From the NCBI RefSeq assembly GCF_024585265.1, contig NZ_CP036533.1, forward strand, positions 558,001-622,000: a stretch of DNA of 64,000 nucleotides, in the 5' to 3' direction. This document shows, one piece after another, positions 28,848 to 40,824 of the stretch. The position numbers and the translations under genes are program-made. Below the pieces are notes generated by a model, which worked only from the letters and a program-made list of their open reading frames with translations, was not told the origin of the DNA and did no database searches. Every line of letters starts with the position of its first letter. Within the stretch, counting starts at the first letter, position 1. Source of the stretch: Bradyrhizobium sp. WBAH42 (GTDB lineage Bacteria > Pseudomonadota > Alphaproteobacteria > Rhizobiales > Xanthobacteraceae).

Positions 28848-30208
28848 CGGACATGTGGCAGGGGCCTGATGCGGTCGACCAGCTCAGGCGCGAGGCCGCC
28901 AAGCTGAGGAAGATCAATGCCGCGCTGATGTCGCGCGTCGAGCGCTCGATGGACCAGCAGCTCAACGCCTTTTCATTGTTCGAAACCGCCATCGCGCTCG
29001 ACCACAAGGTTCGCGACCGGACGCACCAATTGCGCGAAGCGCTGCATTCGGTCGAGCGCGCCAATGAGGGGCTCTACCGCGCCAAGCAGCAGGCGGAAGC
29101 GGCAAGCTCGCTGAAATCCTCGGTGCTGATCTCGGTCACCCACGATCTGTTGCAACCACTCAACGCGGCGCGCCTGACCCTGTCCGCGCTGACGGAGATG
29201 ATGGAGTCGCAGGAAGCGGGCGTGCTGATCGACCAGGCGAGCCGCTCGCTGGTGATGCTGGAGGACCTGCTGCGCTCACTGCTGGAGATCGCCAAGCTCG
29301 ACGCCGGCGCACTCAAGCCCGACGTGCGCGCGATCGCGCTGGCGCCCCTGTTCGAGCAGCTCCGCAACGAATTCGAGCCGGTCACCGCGCGGCAAGGCCT
29401 GTCCTTGCGCATCCGCAGCTCAAAGCTGGCGGTGATGTCGGATGCGATGATGCTGCGGCGGATCCTGCAGAACCTGCTCGCCAATGCCATTCGCTACACT
29501 CGCAGCGGCGGCGTCGTGATGGGATGCCGGCCGCGCGGCGGCCAGATCTGCGTCCAGGTCTCCGACACCGGACCCGGCATCGCGCAGGCGCAGCAGGAGG
29601 CGATCTTCCGCGAATTCCAGCGCGGCGATGCCACGGCGGCCGACCAGGCCGGCTTCGGGCTCGGCCTCTCCATCGTCCGCCGCTTCGCAAGCGAGCTCGG
29701 GCACGAGGTGCGGCTGTCGTCGCAGCTCGGCAGGGGATCGACCTTCACCCTGGAGCTGGAGCCGGCCGACCTCGCTGACGTCGCCGACGAGGTGCAGGAG
29801 GTCGCGCCCGCCGCGCGTCACTACGATTACAGCGGGCTCGAAGGCGCCAAGATCCTGCTGATCGAGAACGATCCGAACGGCTCGGAGGCGATGGCCGCGC
29901 TGCTGGAGGGATGGGGCTGCGACGTCGCGACCACGCGATCGGGCGCGGACGCGCTCGTGCGCCTCAACGAGCTCGGCGGCGCGCCCGATGTCGTGATCGC
30001 CGACCTCCATCTCGATCACGGCGAGAGCGGCCTGTCGGCCATCACCGACGTGCGGGAGCATTTGAAACTCGACACGCCCGCCATGATCATCACCGCCGAC
30101 TATTCCGAACAGGCGGCGAAGCAGGCGAGCCTCCAGGGCCTCGAAGTGCTGAAGAAGCCGATCAAGCCGGCCGAGATGCGGGCGCTGCTGTCGTTCCTGC
30201 TGAGCTGA
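28844..30208 (+). CDS. Hybrid histidine kinase (NahK-like)
   Basis: A 454-residue soluble kinase. A coiled-coil N terminus (residues 10-90) leads to the HisKA domain with phospho-acceptor His100 (VTHDLLQPLNAARL), then HATPase with N box NLLANAIRYT, G1 VSDTGPGIA and G2 GFGLGLSIVRR, and a C-terminal receiver with Asp387 (IADLHLDHGESG) and VLKKPIKP. There is no membrane segment, so it must sense through a partner, most simply the FIST protein whose stop overlaps this GTG start (GTGA). Likely targets are the two NarL-type regulators just downstream on the other strand. Confidence 0.88.
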   Translation: MTDMWQGPDAVDQLRREAAKLRKINAALMSRVERSMDQQLNAFSLFETAIALDHKVRDRTHQLREALHSVERANEGLYRAKQQAEAASSLKSSVLISVTHDLLQPLNAARLTLSALTEMMESQEAGVLIDQASRSLVMLEDLLRSLLEIAKLDAGALKPDVRAIALAPLFEQLRNEFEPVTARQGLSLRIRSSKLAVMSDAMMLRRILQNLLANAIRYTRSGGVVMGCRPRGGQICVQVSDTGPGIAQAQQEAIFREFQRGDATAADQAGFGLGLSIVRRFASELGHEVRLSSQLGRGSTFTLELEPADLADVADEVQEVAPAARHYDYSGLEGAKILLIENDPNGSEAMAALLEGWGCDVATTRSGADALVRLNELGGAPDVVIADLHLDHGESGLSAITDVREHLKLDTPAMIITADYSEQAAKQASLQGLEVLKKPIKPAEMRALLSFLLS

Positions 30209-30322
30209 AGCCGCACTCGGCGCACATCAAAAGTTGAAAACAACCCCATGCACCGTACCGGTAGCATCTTACAGCGTGACATGGCTTTGACCTGTCAATG
30301 AATTAGCTGCCGCTGAGACAAG

Positions 30323-30344
30323 TCCCGCCTGGCAAAAAGCGGGA
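30323..30344. terminator. Bidirectional terminator between kinase and regulator genes
   Basis: TCCCGC (30323-30328) and GCGGGA (30339-30344) around a loop with an A run; on the minus strand the loop reads TTTTT. It sits between two convergent stop codons. Confidence 0.5.
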
Positions 30345-30350
30345 TTCTAA

Positions 30351-31046
30351 TCACTGCCGATCCGGCGGAGCATGCTCGCGCCGTGCCGGAGCCCCCTCGC
30401 TGGCCAGCGTCGCGAAATCGATCCGGGACATTTCGACGATGGCCTTGGTGCGGCTGAGCACGTTGAGCTTGCGCAGGATGTCGGAGACGTGGACCTTCAC
30501 CGTGGTCTCGGAGATATTCAGCTCGAAGGCGATCTGCTTGTTCTGCAGGCCGCGCTTGAGCATTTCGAGCACGCGCAATTGCTGCGGCGTCAGCTCGTGC
30601 AGGCGTTTCAGGAGATCCTGCGCGGGGCCGGCGGCGCGGTGCGGGCGGACCAGCCCGCGATAGGCGGCAGGGACACAGACCGCGCCGCGCAGCACCTCGC
30701 CGATCGACTGCGCCAGATCCTGCTTGGAGGACGATTTGAGGATGTAGCCGGAGACGCCGAGCGACAAGGCGCCGGACATGATCTGCGGATCCTGATGCCC
30801 GGACACGATGACGACCGGAATCCTGGGAAAGGCCTTGCGGATGCGGATGATCCCCGAAAGGCCTGTGGTGCCCGGCATCGACAGATCGAGCAGGATGAGG
30901 TCGAGCTCGGCAGCCGCCGCGGCCTGCTCGAGCGCACCGTCGACCGACGTCGCCTGAAGGATCTCGGCGGCCGGCGCCACCAACTGCAGCGCGCCCTCGA
31001 GGGCCTCGCAAAACAACGGATGGTCTTCGACGATCAGAAATCGCAT
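30351..31046 (-). CDS. NarL/LuxR-family response regulator, paralogue A
   Basis: A 231-residue two-domain regulator. The receiver has the acidic pair in VEDHP, phospho-acceptor Asp in LILLDLSMPG (near residue 55) and Lys in YILKSSSK. The C-terminal LuxR HTH reads ELTPQQLRVLEMLKRGLQNKQIAFEL then ISETTVKVHVSDILRKL. It closely resembles the next gene, so the pair arose by duplication. Its position between the FIST/kinase pair and the XoxF genes is like the regulators of PQQ alcohol dehydrogenases in pseudomonads (ErbR/ExaE type), which suggests it controls the xox genes (inference). Confidence 0.87.
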   Translation of the reverse strand: MRFLIVEDHPLFCEALEGALQLVAPAAEILQATSVDGALEQAAAAAELDLILLDLSMPGTTGLSGIIRIRKAFPRIPVVIVSGHQDPQIMSGALSLGVSGYILKSSSKQDLAQSIGEVLRGAVCVPAAYRGLVRPHRAAGPAQDLLKRLHELTPQQLRVLEMLKRGLQNKQIAFELNISETTVKVHVSDILRKLNVLSRTKAIVEMSRIDFATLASEGAPARREHAPPDRQ

Positions 31047-31161
31047 CACGTGTGAGCCATTCCTGGTTGATCGGCCAGAGGATCGACGGGGTCGGTGTCG
31101 AAACGAGAATGTCCCAGCCGGATCAGACCGGCTTGATCCAGATCAAGCGGTATATTGCGCG

Positions 31162-31854
31162 TCATTGCGGCCGCCCGCGGTCGGCCCGCGCATAAGGCCG
31201 CGCCTTGGGATCCGGCAGGTCCACCTTGCCGATCTCGATGATCGCCTTGTTGCGGCTGAACAGGCCGAGCTTGCGCAGAATTTCGGTGATATGCGCCTTC
31301 ACCGTGGATTCGGCGAGCTGAAGCTCCTGGCCGATCTGCCGGTTCGGATAGCCGCGCCGCAGCAGCTCGAGCACGCGAAGCTGCTGCGGGGTAAGCTCGC
31401 GCAGCTTGACCTCGAGCGCCTTGCTGGCCTCGGCCCGGCGCCGCTGCGGCGTTGCCACGAAATCCTTCGGCACCGATACCGATCCATTCAGCACGCCCTC
31501 GATCGATTGCGCCAGCTCGCGCTTCGACAGCGACTTCGGCAGATAACCGGCGGCTCCCAGCTCCAGCGCCTCGCGGACGACGCGCTGGTCCTCCTCGCTC
31601 GACACGATGGCGACAGGCAGGCGCGGATGGGCCTCGCGCAAGCGCAGAAAGCCGGAGAAGCCGGTCGCATCCGGCAGCGAGAGGTCGAGCAACGCGAGGT
31701 CGATGCCCTCGCCCTGCTCGGCCGTCAGGATATGAAGGGCATCCTCGATCGACACCGCCTCGACAATCCGCGCCTCTGGCAAGGCCAGCCGCACCGCATT
31801 GCCGAGCGCCTCGCGAAACAGCGGATGATCGTCGACGATCAGGAAGCTGGTCAT
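31162..31854 (-). CDS. NarL/LuxR-family response regulator, paralogue B
   Basis: A 230-residue regulator built like its neighbour: receiver with VDDHP, Asp in LALLDLSLPDATG and Lys in YLPKSLSK, then a LuxR HTH (QLRVLELLRRGYPNRQIGQELQLAESTVKAHITEIL, split around residues 165-200). Gly/Asp/Pro-rich basic tail. The ATG at 31854 with GAAGG upstream is preferred to an extension to 32001. It lies between paralogue A and the xox genes on the same strand. Confidence 0.87.
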   Translation of the reverse strand: MTSFLIVDDHPLFREALGNAVRLALPEARIVEAVSIEDALHILTAEQGEGIDLALLDLSLPDATGFSGFLRLREAHPRLPVAIVSSEEDQRVVREALELGAAGYLPKSLSKRELAQSIEGVLNGSVSVPKDFVATPQRRRAEASKALEVKLRELTPQQLRVLELLRRGYPNRQIGQELQLAESTVKAHITEILRKLGLFSRNKAIIEIGKVDLPDPKARPYARADRGRPQ

Positions 31855-32007
31855 GGCGCCTTCACAGGACTGCACCGCCGAATGCTGCACCGTATGGGCA
31901 TCCGCCGCCGCTGCGGAAGAGGCGGAACCATCCGACATCCGTCCGGCACCGGGATGGTGCCGGATGGACGCTACCACATCCTCCTGATCGGGTTCGGTCA
32001 AGACCGT

Positions 32008-33183
32008 TCAGTCGTTCGATTCGGTCTGGACCGTCAGCAGGAAGGAATAGATGCTGTCGAACTGGTCATCGGTATAGACCTCCTTCCAGGCCGGCATGCC
32101 CTTGTTCGGCCGTCCCTCGTGCACGGTCGTCCAGTACTTCTCGCGCATCTCGTCGCCGTAGCGGTGACGCAGCAGCCGCAGATCGATCTTCCGCTCGCTC
32201 TGGATCGCGTCGGGACCGTGGCAATGCGCGCAGGTTCCGTTGAAGATCTCCTTGCCCGCGCCGACGGCCTCAGCGCCTGCCGCGGCCGCGTCGCCCTTGG
32301 TCTCGGTCGCCACCACATTGGCGACCTGCACCACGCCGGCTCCGGTTCCCGTCCCCGTCGTGACCGCCGGCACCGCACCGAAGCGAACCGGCGCGCCGCT
32401 CGGCAAACCGTATTTCGCGGCGAGCTCGCCGATCGTGCCCTGAAGCTGCGGCAGCACGGCATTGACGCGGTCGCGCAGCTCGGTCGAGGTCTTGGCGAAG
32501 CCGATGGCGGCATCCCATGACAGGCCTTCGCCCTCGGTGAGCTCGATCTGGTAGCGGCCGTCGTAGCTGGTCTTGTTCAGCCAGCCGGCGACCGGTCCCC
32601 AGATGAAGGCGACGTCGGCCTTGCCCTGGTCGAGCGCCTGCATGCCCTCCTCGGGCGACAGCACCGTCACCTTCTGGATGTCGTCGCGGCTCGCGAGCAG
32701 GTTTTGCGGCGTGCTGGCGAACTGCACGGCGACACGCTTGCCCTTGAGGCCGTCGATGCCGCCGACCGCCGCGCCCTTGGCGGCCACGAGGGCATAGCCC
32801 TCCTTCGCGAAGGCCTCGGAGAAGATCACGGCCGGGCCCATGAAATCCTCGGACCGCGGCAGGCCGATCATGGCGTCGCATTGCTTGCCGAGCAGCGTGA
32901 CGCGCACGGTGCGCTTGCCGAAATAGGATTTGTACCAGTCATAGGCGATCGGCCGGCCGAGCGCCTGCGCCAGGGCCTGTCCGATCTCGACATAGAAGCC
33001 CGGCTTCGACGAGCTATCGCTCGAGAATGGCAGGTTGGTCGGATCGGCGCAGAGGCGGAACGGCTGCGCTTCCTCGGCCTGCAGCGGCGAGGCCGGACCG
33101 ATCAGCGCCGCGGCGGCACATGCGAGCAGGCCTGCGATGGCGCGATGTCGGCTCGCACCGGTGGCGGAATGATTCGAACGCAT
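32008..33183 (-). CDS. Fused XoxJ-like substrate-binding protein and cytochrome c (XoxG-like)
   Basis: A 391-residue periplasmic protein. A signal peptide (cleaved near PLQA, residue 36) is followed by a type II periplasmic binding domain like MxaJ/XoxJ (FRLCADPTNLPFSS ... CDAMIGLPRSEDFMGPAVIFSEAF, residues 40-275), a Gly/Thr/Ala-rich linker, and a class I cytochrome c domain with haem motif CAHCH (near residue 318) and axial Met in KGMPAWKEV. In methylotrophs XoxJ and the XoxG cytochrome are separate proteins serving the methanol dehydrogenase XoxF; here one chain would hold the assembly factor and the electron acceptor. AGGGAG precedes the ATG at 33183. It follows xoxF by 143 bases, with a hairpin between. 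Confidence 0.87.
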   Translation of the reverse strand: MRSNHSATGASRHRAIAGLLACAAAALIGPASPLQAEEAQPFRLCADPTNLPFSSDSSSKPGFYVEIGQALAQALGRPIAYDWYKSYFGKRTVRVTLLGKQCDAMIGLPRSEDFMGPAVIFSEAFAKEGYALVAAKGAAVGGIDGLKGKRVAVQFASTPQNLLASRDDIQKVTVLSPEEGMQALDQGKADVAFIWGPVAGWLNKTSYDGRYQIELTEGEGLSWDAAIGFAKTSTELRDRVNAVLPQLQGTIGELAAKYGLPSGAPVRFGAVPAVTTGTGTGAGVVQVANVVATETKGDAAAAGAEAVGAGKEIFNGTCAHCHGPDAIQSERKIDLRLLRHRYGDEMREKYWTTVHEGRPNKGMPAWKEVYTDDQFDSIYSFLLTVQTESND

Positions 33184-33284
33184 CCTCGTCTCCCTTGCGT
33201 TGGCTTTGTTGCGCCGGAACTTTGTTGAGCCAGGCGCGGCGGCAGCAGGCACCGGCCGATGCCGCAGCTAAAGTCTGGAGAAAG

Positions 33285-33321
33285 CGCGCGCGTATCCCGT
33301 CACCTCGAGGATACGCGCGCG
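33285..33321 (-). terminator. Intercistronic hairpin between xoxF and xoxJ-xoxG
   Basis: CGCGCGCGTATCC (33285-33297) and its exact complement (33309-33321) form a 13-bp stem with an 11-nt loop, 5 bases after the xoxF stop. It should stabilise the xoxF message or attenuate the downstream gene, giving more dehydrogenase than cytochrome. Confidence 0.7.
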
Positions 33322-33326
33322 AGTTG

Positions 33327-35042
33327 TCACTGGACGGAGAACACGAAGAGCGAACCGCCCTCGGGGGCTGCGGCCGTCATCTTCTTTCCTACCTCGCCCA
33401 GGAACGCAGGCAGCGCAGCGGTGCGGCCGACGACGATGGCGACATATTGCTTGCCGTCGACCTGATAGGTCACCGGGCCTGCGCCGATGCCGGAGCCGAG
33501 ATTCTTGCTCCACAGCACCTTGCCGGACTTCGCATCGATGGCACGGAAGTCGCCATGGATGTTGCCGGCAAACACGAGCCCGCCGCCGGTGGTCAGCGTG
33601 CCGCCGTTGAAGGGCAGGTCTTCCTTGATCGACCAGACCTTCTTCTGCGCGACCGGATCCCAGGCGACGAGCTCGCCGAGGAAGCCGCCGGGGCCTTCCT
33701 TGGTCGGGAATTCGGCGCCGAGATAGAACACGCCGCGCTTGTAGGCGACATCGCTGACCGACCAGTCCATGCAGACGTTGTTGGACGGGATGTAGACGAG
33801 GCCGGTCTGCGGGTTGAACGACATCGGCTGCCAGTTCTTGCCGCCGATCAGGTTCGGGCAGATGTCCTTGGCCGGATGGTTCGGCCCGGGACGCTTGTCG
33901 GGATCCTCGACCGCGCGCATCGTAGCGACGTCCCACTTCTGGGCCCAGTTGGAGAACACGTATTTCTCCGCCGACAGCACCTTGCCGGTCTCGCGATTGG
34001 CGACGAAGAAGAAGCCGTTGCGGTCAGCCTTCATCAGCGCCGGAACGGTGCTGCCGCCGATCTTGAGATCCGCGAGCACGGCTTCGTTGACGCCGTCATA
34101 GTCCCAGGCGTCGGCCGGCGTGGTCTGAATGTGCCACTTGATCTTGCCGGTGTTGGGATCGAGCGCGAGCGTCGAAGCCGTGTAGAGGTTGGTCAGCTTG
34201 CCGAAATTGCCGTCGCCGGTCGAACGCACCGCCGTGTTCCACGGACCGGGATTGCTGGTGCCCCAATAAACCGTGTCGCTCTTCGGATCGTAGGAGCCGA
34301 CCAGCCAGGCCGCACCGCCGCCATGCTGGGCGGAATCGCCCTTCCAGGAATCGCCACCGGGTTCCTCCGGCGAAGGAACGGTGTAGGTCTGCCACACCTG
34401 CTTGCCGGTGTTGATGTCGAAGGCCAGCAGCGCGCCGCGCACGCCGTATTCGCCGCCGCCGAAACCGGTGATGACCTTGTCGCGCACGACGAGCGGCGGC
34501 GAGGTGATGACCGAGCCCTGCTTGTAGTCGACCACCTTCGCCGTCCACAGCGACTTGCCGGTCGCGGCATCAAGCGCGGTCAGCTTGCCGTCGAGGCGGC
34601 CGACGAAGATCTTGCCGTCGGCATAGGAGACGCCGCGGCTGTTCACGTCGCAGCAGGCGTATTGCAGCACGTCCTCGGGAATGTCGGGCTCCCAGGTCCA
34701 TTTGCGCTGCCCCGTCGCCGCATCGAGCGCATAGACGTATTTCGGACCCCACGAGCTCGAAACATAGAGCGTGTTGCCGACGACGATCGGCGAGGATTCG
34801 TTCGAACGCAGCGACGCCAGCGAGAAGGAATAAGCGAGCGTCAGCTTGCCGGCGTTCTCGGTGTTGATCTGCTTGAGCGGGCTGAAGCGCGTGTTGCCGT
34901 AATCGTGGCCGGCAACGGCCCACTGATTCGAATCGGATTGCGCCTTGAGCAGGGAGTCGTTGGCGCGAACGCCAGGTGTAACGGCGGCAAGCATCGCAAT
35001 CGTGGAGATGCCGGCCAAGAAGCCCTTCGTTCCAAAGGTCAT
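33327..35042 (-). CDS. xoxF: PQQ-dependent methanol dehydrogenase, lanthanide type
   Basis: A 571-residue periplasmic quinoprotein with a signal peptide (cleaved after GVRA near residue 24) and eight propeller blades with W-motifs (for example LDAATGQRKWTWEPD and FDINTGKQVWQTY). The vicinal disulfide is in YACCDVNSRG. Catalytic Asp314 is followed two residues later by Asp316 in AWDYDGVNE; this DYD pattern is the known mark of lanthanide-binding XoxF/PedH enzymes, where calcium MxaF has Ala. It oxidises methanol or other short alcohols and passes electrons to a cytochrome c. GGAGGGATAC precedes the ATG at 35042. The MxaI subunit is absent, as usual for XoxF. Confidence 0.95.
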   Translation of the reverse strand: MTFGTKGFLAGISTIAMLAAVTPGVRANDSLLKAQSDSNQWAVAGHDYGNTRFSPLKQINTENAGKLTLAYSFSLASLRSNESSPIVVGNTLYVSSSWGPKYVYALDAATGQRKWTWEPDIPEDVLQYACCDVNSRGVSYADGKIFVGRLDGKLTALDAATGKSLWTAKVVDYKQGSVITSPPLVVRDKVITGFGGGEYGVRGALLAFDINTGKQVWQTYTVPSPEEPGGDSWKGDSAQHGGGAAWLVGSYDPKSDTVYWGTSNPGPWNTAVRSTGDGNFGKLTNLYTASTLALDPNTGKIKWHIQTTPADAWDYDGVNEAVLADLKIGGSTVPALMKADRNGFFFVANRETGKVLSAEKYVFSNWAQKWDVATMRAVEDPDKRPGPNHPAKDICPNLIGGKNWQPMSFNPQTGLVYIPSNNVCMDWSVSDVAYKRGVFYLGAEFPTKEGPGGFLGELVAWDPVAQKKVWSIKEDLPFNGGTLTTGGGLVFAGNIHGDFRAIDAKSGKVLWSKNLGSGIGAGPVTYQVDGKQYVAIVVGRTAALPAFLGEVGKKMTAAAPEGGSLFVFSVQ

Positions 35043-35531
35043 GTATCCCTCCGCGGTGTTGTTGTGCACGCCTCGTTGGGCGCCTGAGCGCGTTGCGCTC
35101 GTGATGGGCAGTTCGCCTGCGAGCCATCGTTCGAAATTACAGCATCGCTTTTTCGCGCTTAGTATAGGCGGAAGGTAGTAGTGCAAATCATTGGCGGCTT
35201 TCGCCGCTCATCTCGTTGTCGCGCCTCACGTCCTGCCCTTGTTTTGCAGCTCGAAATGCGCCATCGGATGTGGGCAACATCGCGCCGCAATCCGATTCTC
35301 TCCGCGCATCGCGGTGTATCGCATATCCTTGTGGCGCTGGCCTGCGCGCACGCCTCGTCTCTTCGAGACGGCGCTTACGCGCCTCCTCAGGATGAGGCTA
35401 ATCAGCATCGGCGCTTGTTGAACCTGCTGCCGCGCACTCCGCCCTCATCCTGAGGAGCCCGCCCAAAGCGGGCGTCTCGAAGGATGGCTGCAGGAAAAAA
35501 ACTCGGATCCGACAGCCCTGCCGCCCCTGGG
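35043..35531. repeat. xoxF upstream region with a rhizobial dispersed repeat
   Basis: About 490 bases. The half next to xoxF should carry its promoter, but I could not assign boxes. Bases 35386-35400 (CTCAGGATGAGGCTA) and 35444-35458 (CTCATCCTGAGGAGC), followed by GCGTCTCGAAGGATGG, belong to a dispersed repeat family frequent between Bradyrhizobium genes. No coding gene is supported here. Confidence 0.5.
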
Positions 35532-35981
35532 TTACGATGATGGCGCTACCACGCCTGCAAAACTTTCGAAGAAATTCGCGGCGAGTTTTCGCGACGTCGA
35601 GTCGATCAGGCGCGAGCCGAGCTGTGCGAGCTTGCCGCCGATCTGCGCGTCAGCCTCGTAGTGCAGGATGGTGACGTCAGGCGATTCTTCTTCCAGCCTG
35701 ACCTTCGCGCCGCCCTTGGCAAAGCCGGCGACGCCGCCGGCGCCCTCACCGACGATGCGGTAGCCATTGGGCGCATCGATGTCGGTCAGCGTCACCTTGC
35801 CGCTGAACGTCGCCTTGACCGGGCCGACCTTCAGCACCACGGTCGCCGTCATCTCGGTCGGCGATGCCATCTCGAGCGATTGGCAGCCGGGAATGCAGCG
35901 CCTGAGAATTTCGGGATCGTTGAGCGCAGCCCACACCGTGGCCTTCGACGCCGGGATCCGCTGACTGTCGTTCATCTGCAT
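35532..35981 (-). CDS. coxG: CoxG-like SRPBCC-fold protein
   Basis: A 149-residue START/SRPBCC-fold protein of the CO dehydrogenase subunit G family: IPASKATVWAALNDPEILRRCIPGC at the N terminus, VGPVKATFSGKVTLTDID in the middle and GKLAQLGSRLIDSTSRKLAANFF near the end. In Oligotropha, CoxG takes part in recruiting or maturing the hydroxylase at the membrane; here it is divergent from coxS-coxL-coxM, about 0.7 kb away. The ATG at 35981 has GGAAG just upstream; a second ATG lies two codons later. Confidence 0.85.
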   Translation of the reverse strand: MQMNDSQRIPASKATVWAALNDPEILRRCIPGCQSLEMASPTEMTATVVLKVGPVKATFSGKVTLTDIDAPNGYRIVGEGAGGVAGFAKGGAKVRLEEESPDVTILHYEADAQIGGKLAQLGSRLIDSTSRKLAANFFESFAGVVAPSS

Positions 35982-36672
35982 CGCTTCCACCCTTGTTGCC
36001 GTTGCTTGTACGGCTCCACTAGGAGGGCGCGCGGCCGCATTCAATCGCCAGGAAGTACTAGTGCTGCTTTTTCGGACCATTCACTCGTTGTCATTCCGGG
36101 GCGCGCCTCTTGGCGCGAACCCGGAATCCATTTCCGCGCGGACTCTGCGGCCCGATGGATTCCGGGCTCCCTCGCTCCGCTCGGGCCCCGGAATGACGGA
36201 GTGGGCTGTACTGGCCGACGCGGCTTGACGGCGGCACTTCGCTGCACTGCCATAAGCAAAATCAAAGACTTAAGCCGTGACGTCCTACTACCAAGATCGC
36301 GATTACAAAGGCGGGGGCGCATGCTCCTATTCGCGCAACGAGCAAGGCACCCGAGGGAGGAAGGACGCACGACCGGGCCGAAGTCCAGGGGCAAGGGGCT
36401 AGGATGACCACGGCACGCGCGACCAGGTCACGCGCCTATTATGGTGGCAGCCGAGCACGCCATCGCAGAGGCTAGCTGCGACTTTCCGCGTGTCTTTCGC
36501 AACGTCGCAGCACGTGACGGCGGCGGCACGAGACATCGTGGCCGAATCGCACATCGGCGACCGTCACCACGATGACCCTTCCATGACCGCGGTCAGCAAA
36601 AACCCAGTTGCAAAGTTTCGTTCGCGCTGTCTCTAATTAGAACCAATCAAAATCACTTTGGGAGGACTTCAA
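35982..36672. repeat. Divergent coxG/coxS spacer with an inverted-repeat element
   Basis: GTCATTCCGGGGC (36090-36102) and GCCCCGGAATGAC (36185-36197) bound a 108-base palindromic element with inner copies GAACCCGGAATCC and GGATTCCGGGCTC. The same element type occurs at 52795-52881. The rest should hold the two promoters; I recognised none. No gene is supported. Confidence 0.55.
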
Positions 36673-37158
<486 letters not shown>

Positions 37159-37242
37159 CCGGCGCGCCTCGAAACAAGTACCACCGTCGCAGCTGTCGAT
37201 GGACAGCGCGGTCAAGGAAATTTCCGGTCGGGAGGACCAGAC

Positions 37243-39585
<2,343 letters not shown>

Positions 39586-39598
39586 GGGAGGACCGAAG

Positions 39599-40399
39599 AT
39601 GTACCAGACGACCTATCATCGCGCTTCCTCGGTCGACGAAGCCGCCAGCCTGTTCGCCAAGGGCAGCGAGTCGAAGTTCCTCGCCGGCGGCCAGACGCTG
39701 CTTCCGGTCATGAAGCAGCGCCTTGCTAGCCCCTCCGACGTCATCGATCTCGGCAAGATCAAGGAGCTGCAGGGTGTCGAGCTGTCGGGCGACACGCTGA
39801 CCATCAAGGCCGCCACGACCTATTACGACATTATGACGAATGGCGATGTGAAGAAGGCGATCCCCGCGATTGCCTATCTCACCTCGGTGCTCGGCGATCC
39901 CGCCGTGCGGTATCGCGGCACGATCGGCGGCTCGATCGCCAACAATGATCCGGCCGCGGATTTCCCGGCCGCGCTGCTCGCACTCGGCGCCACCGTGAAG
40001 ACCAACAAGCGGTCGATTGCGGCCGATGATTTCTTCCAGGGCCTGTTCACGACGGCGCTGGAAGACGGCGAGATCATCACCGCCGTGTCGTTCCCCGTGC
40101 CGGCGAAGGCAGGTTACGAGAAGATGCGGCATCCGGCGTCGCGCTTCGCGCTGACCGGCGTGTTCGTGGCGCAGACCAAGTCAGGCGAGGTTCGGGTGGC
40201 CGCCACCGGCGCCTCGCAAACCGGTGTGATGCGGGTGCCGGCGATCGAAGCGGCGCTGAAGGCGAACTGGTCGCCGTCGGCGATCGACGGCGTCAGCATC
40301 TCGGCGAACGGATTGCTGGCCGACATCCACGGCACGGCAGAGTATCGCGCCAATCTGATCAAGGTGATGGCGCAACGCGCGGTCGCCACTGCGCGCTGA
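39599..40399 (+). CDS. coxM: Cox-like hydroxylase medium subunit (FAD)
   Basis: A 266-residue FAD-binding subunit that passes electrons to the respiratory chain. FAD motifs are AGGQTLLPVMKQRL (residues about 30-43) and TIGGSIANNDPAADFPAALLALGA (about 105-130). The ATG at 39599 lies 13 bases after the coxL stop, with AAGGGAGG before it, so S, L and M are one operon. A 12-bp hairpin 38 bases after the stop probably ends it. Confidence 0.94.
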   Translation: MYQTTYHRASSVDEAASLFAKGSESKFLAGGQTLLPVMKQRLASPSDVIDLGKIKELQGVELSGDTLTIKAATTYYDIMTNGDVKKAIPAIAYLTSVLGDPAVRYRGTIGGSIANNDPAADFPAALLALGATVKTNKRSIAADDFFQGLFTTALEDGEIITAVSFPVPAKAGYEKMRHPASRFALTGVFVAQTKSGEVRVAATGASQTGVMRVPAIEAALKANWSPSAIDGVSISANGLLADIHGTAEYRANLIKVMAQRAVATAR

Positions 40400-40436
40400 C
40401 GATCGCAATTTAGACGACAAGGCAAGTTCTCTCACT

Positions 40437-40464
40437 CCCTCTCCCCGTTCTTACGGGGAGAGGG
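40437..40464 (+). terminator. Hairpin at the end of the cox operon (REP-like)
   Basis: CCCTCTCCCCGT (40437-40448) and ACGGGGAGAGGG (40453-40464) form a perfect 12-bp stem with a 4-nt loop. It is also a member of the CTCTCCCC..GGGGAGAG repeat family. Confidence 0.7.
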
Positions 40465-40824
40465 TGGGGTGAGGGGCTGCCTCCGCTTATTCGATGCATC
40501 TTGCATGCGATCAGGTGCAGGAGAGATCTTTGATCGCGGTCGGCTGATTGCCATGCCCCTCACCCGGAATTCGCGCGGCGCGCGAATTCCGACCTCTCCC
40601 CGCGCAGAGCGGGGAGAGGTTAAGACAGCGTCTCCACGCAAATTTTCCGCGGCGCGCACTTCGGTGCGCGCCGTTTTATTTTGGCCGTGCGGCATGAAAA
40701 CCGCTTGCCTCGTCGGCGTGAAGGCGGGAAAAGTTAATCGGCCGATTAACTCGCTCAACAGAAGAAACGTCAGAGGCGATTGCCGCATCAGGCGCATGCG
40801 CCCGCGACCCGAGGAAACAACAAC
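40465..40824. repeat. Repeat-containing spacer between coxM and the CoA-transferase gene
   Basis: It contains a second REP-like hairpin (CCTCTCCCC ... GGGGAGAGG, 40594-40620) in opposed flanks of GTGAGGGG / CCCCTCAC, so 40437-40620 forms a paired element. GCGCGAATTCGCGC-like palindromic sequence lies at 40568-40589. No coding gene is supported; the last 100 bases should carry the next promoter. Confidence 0.5.
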
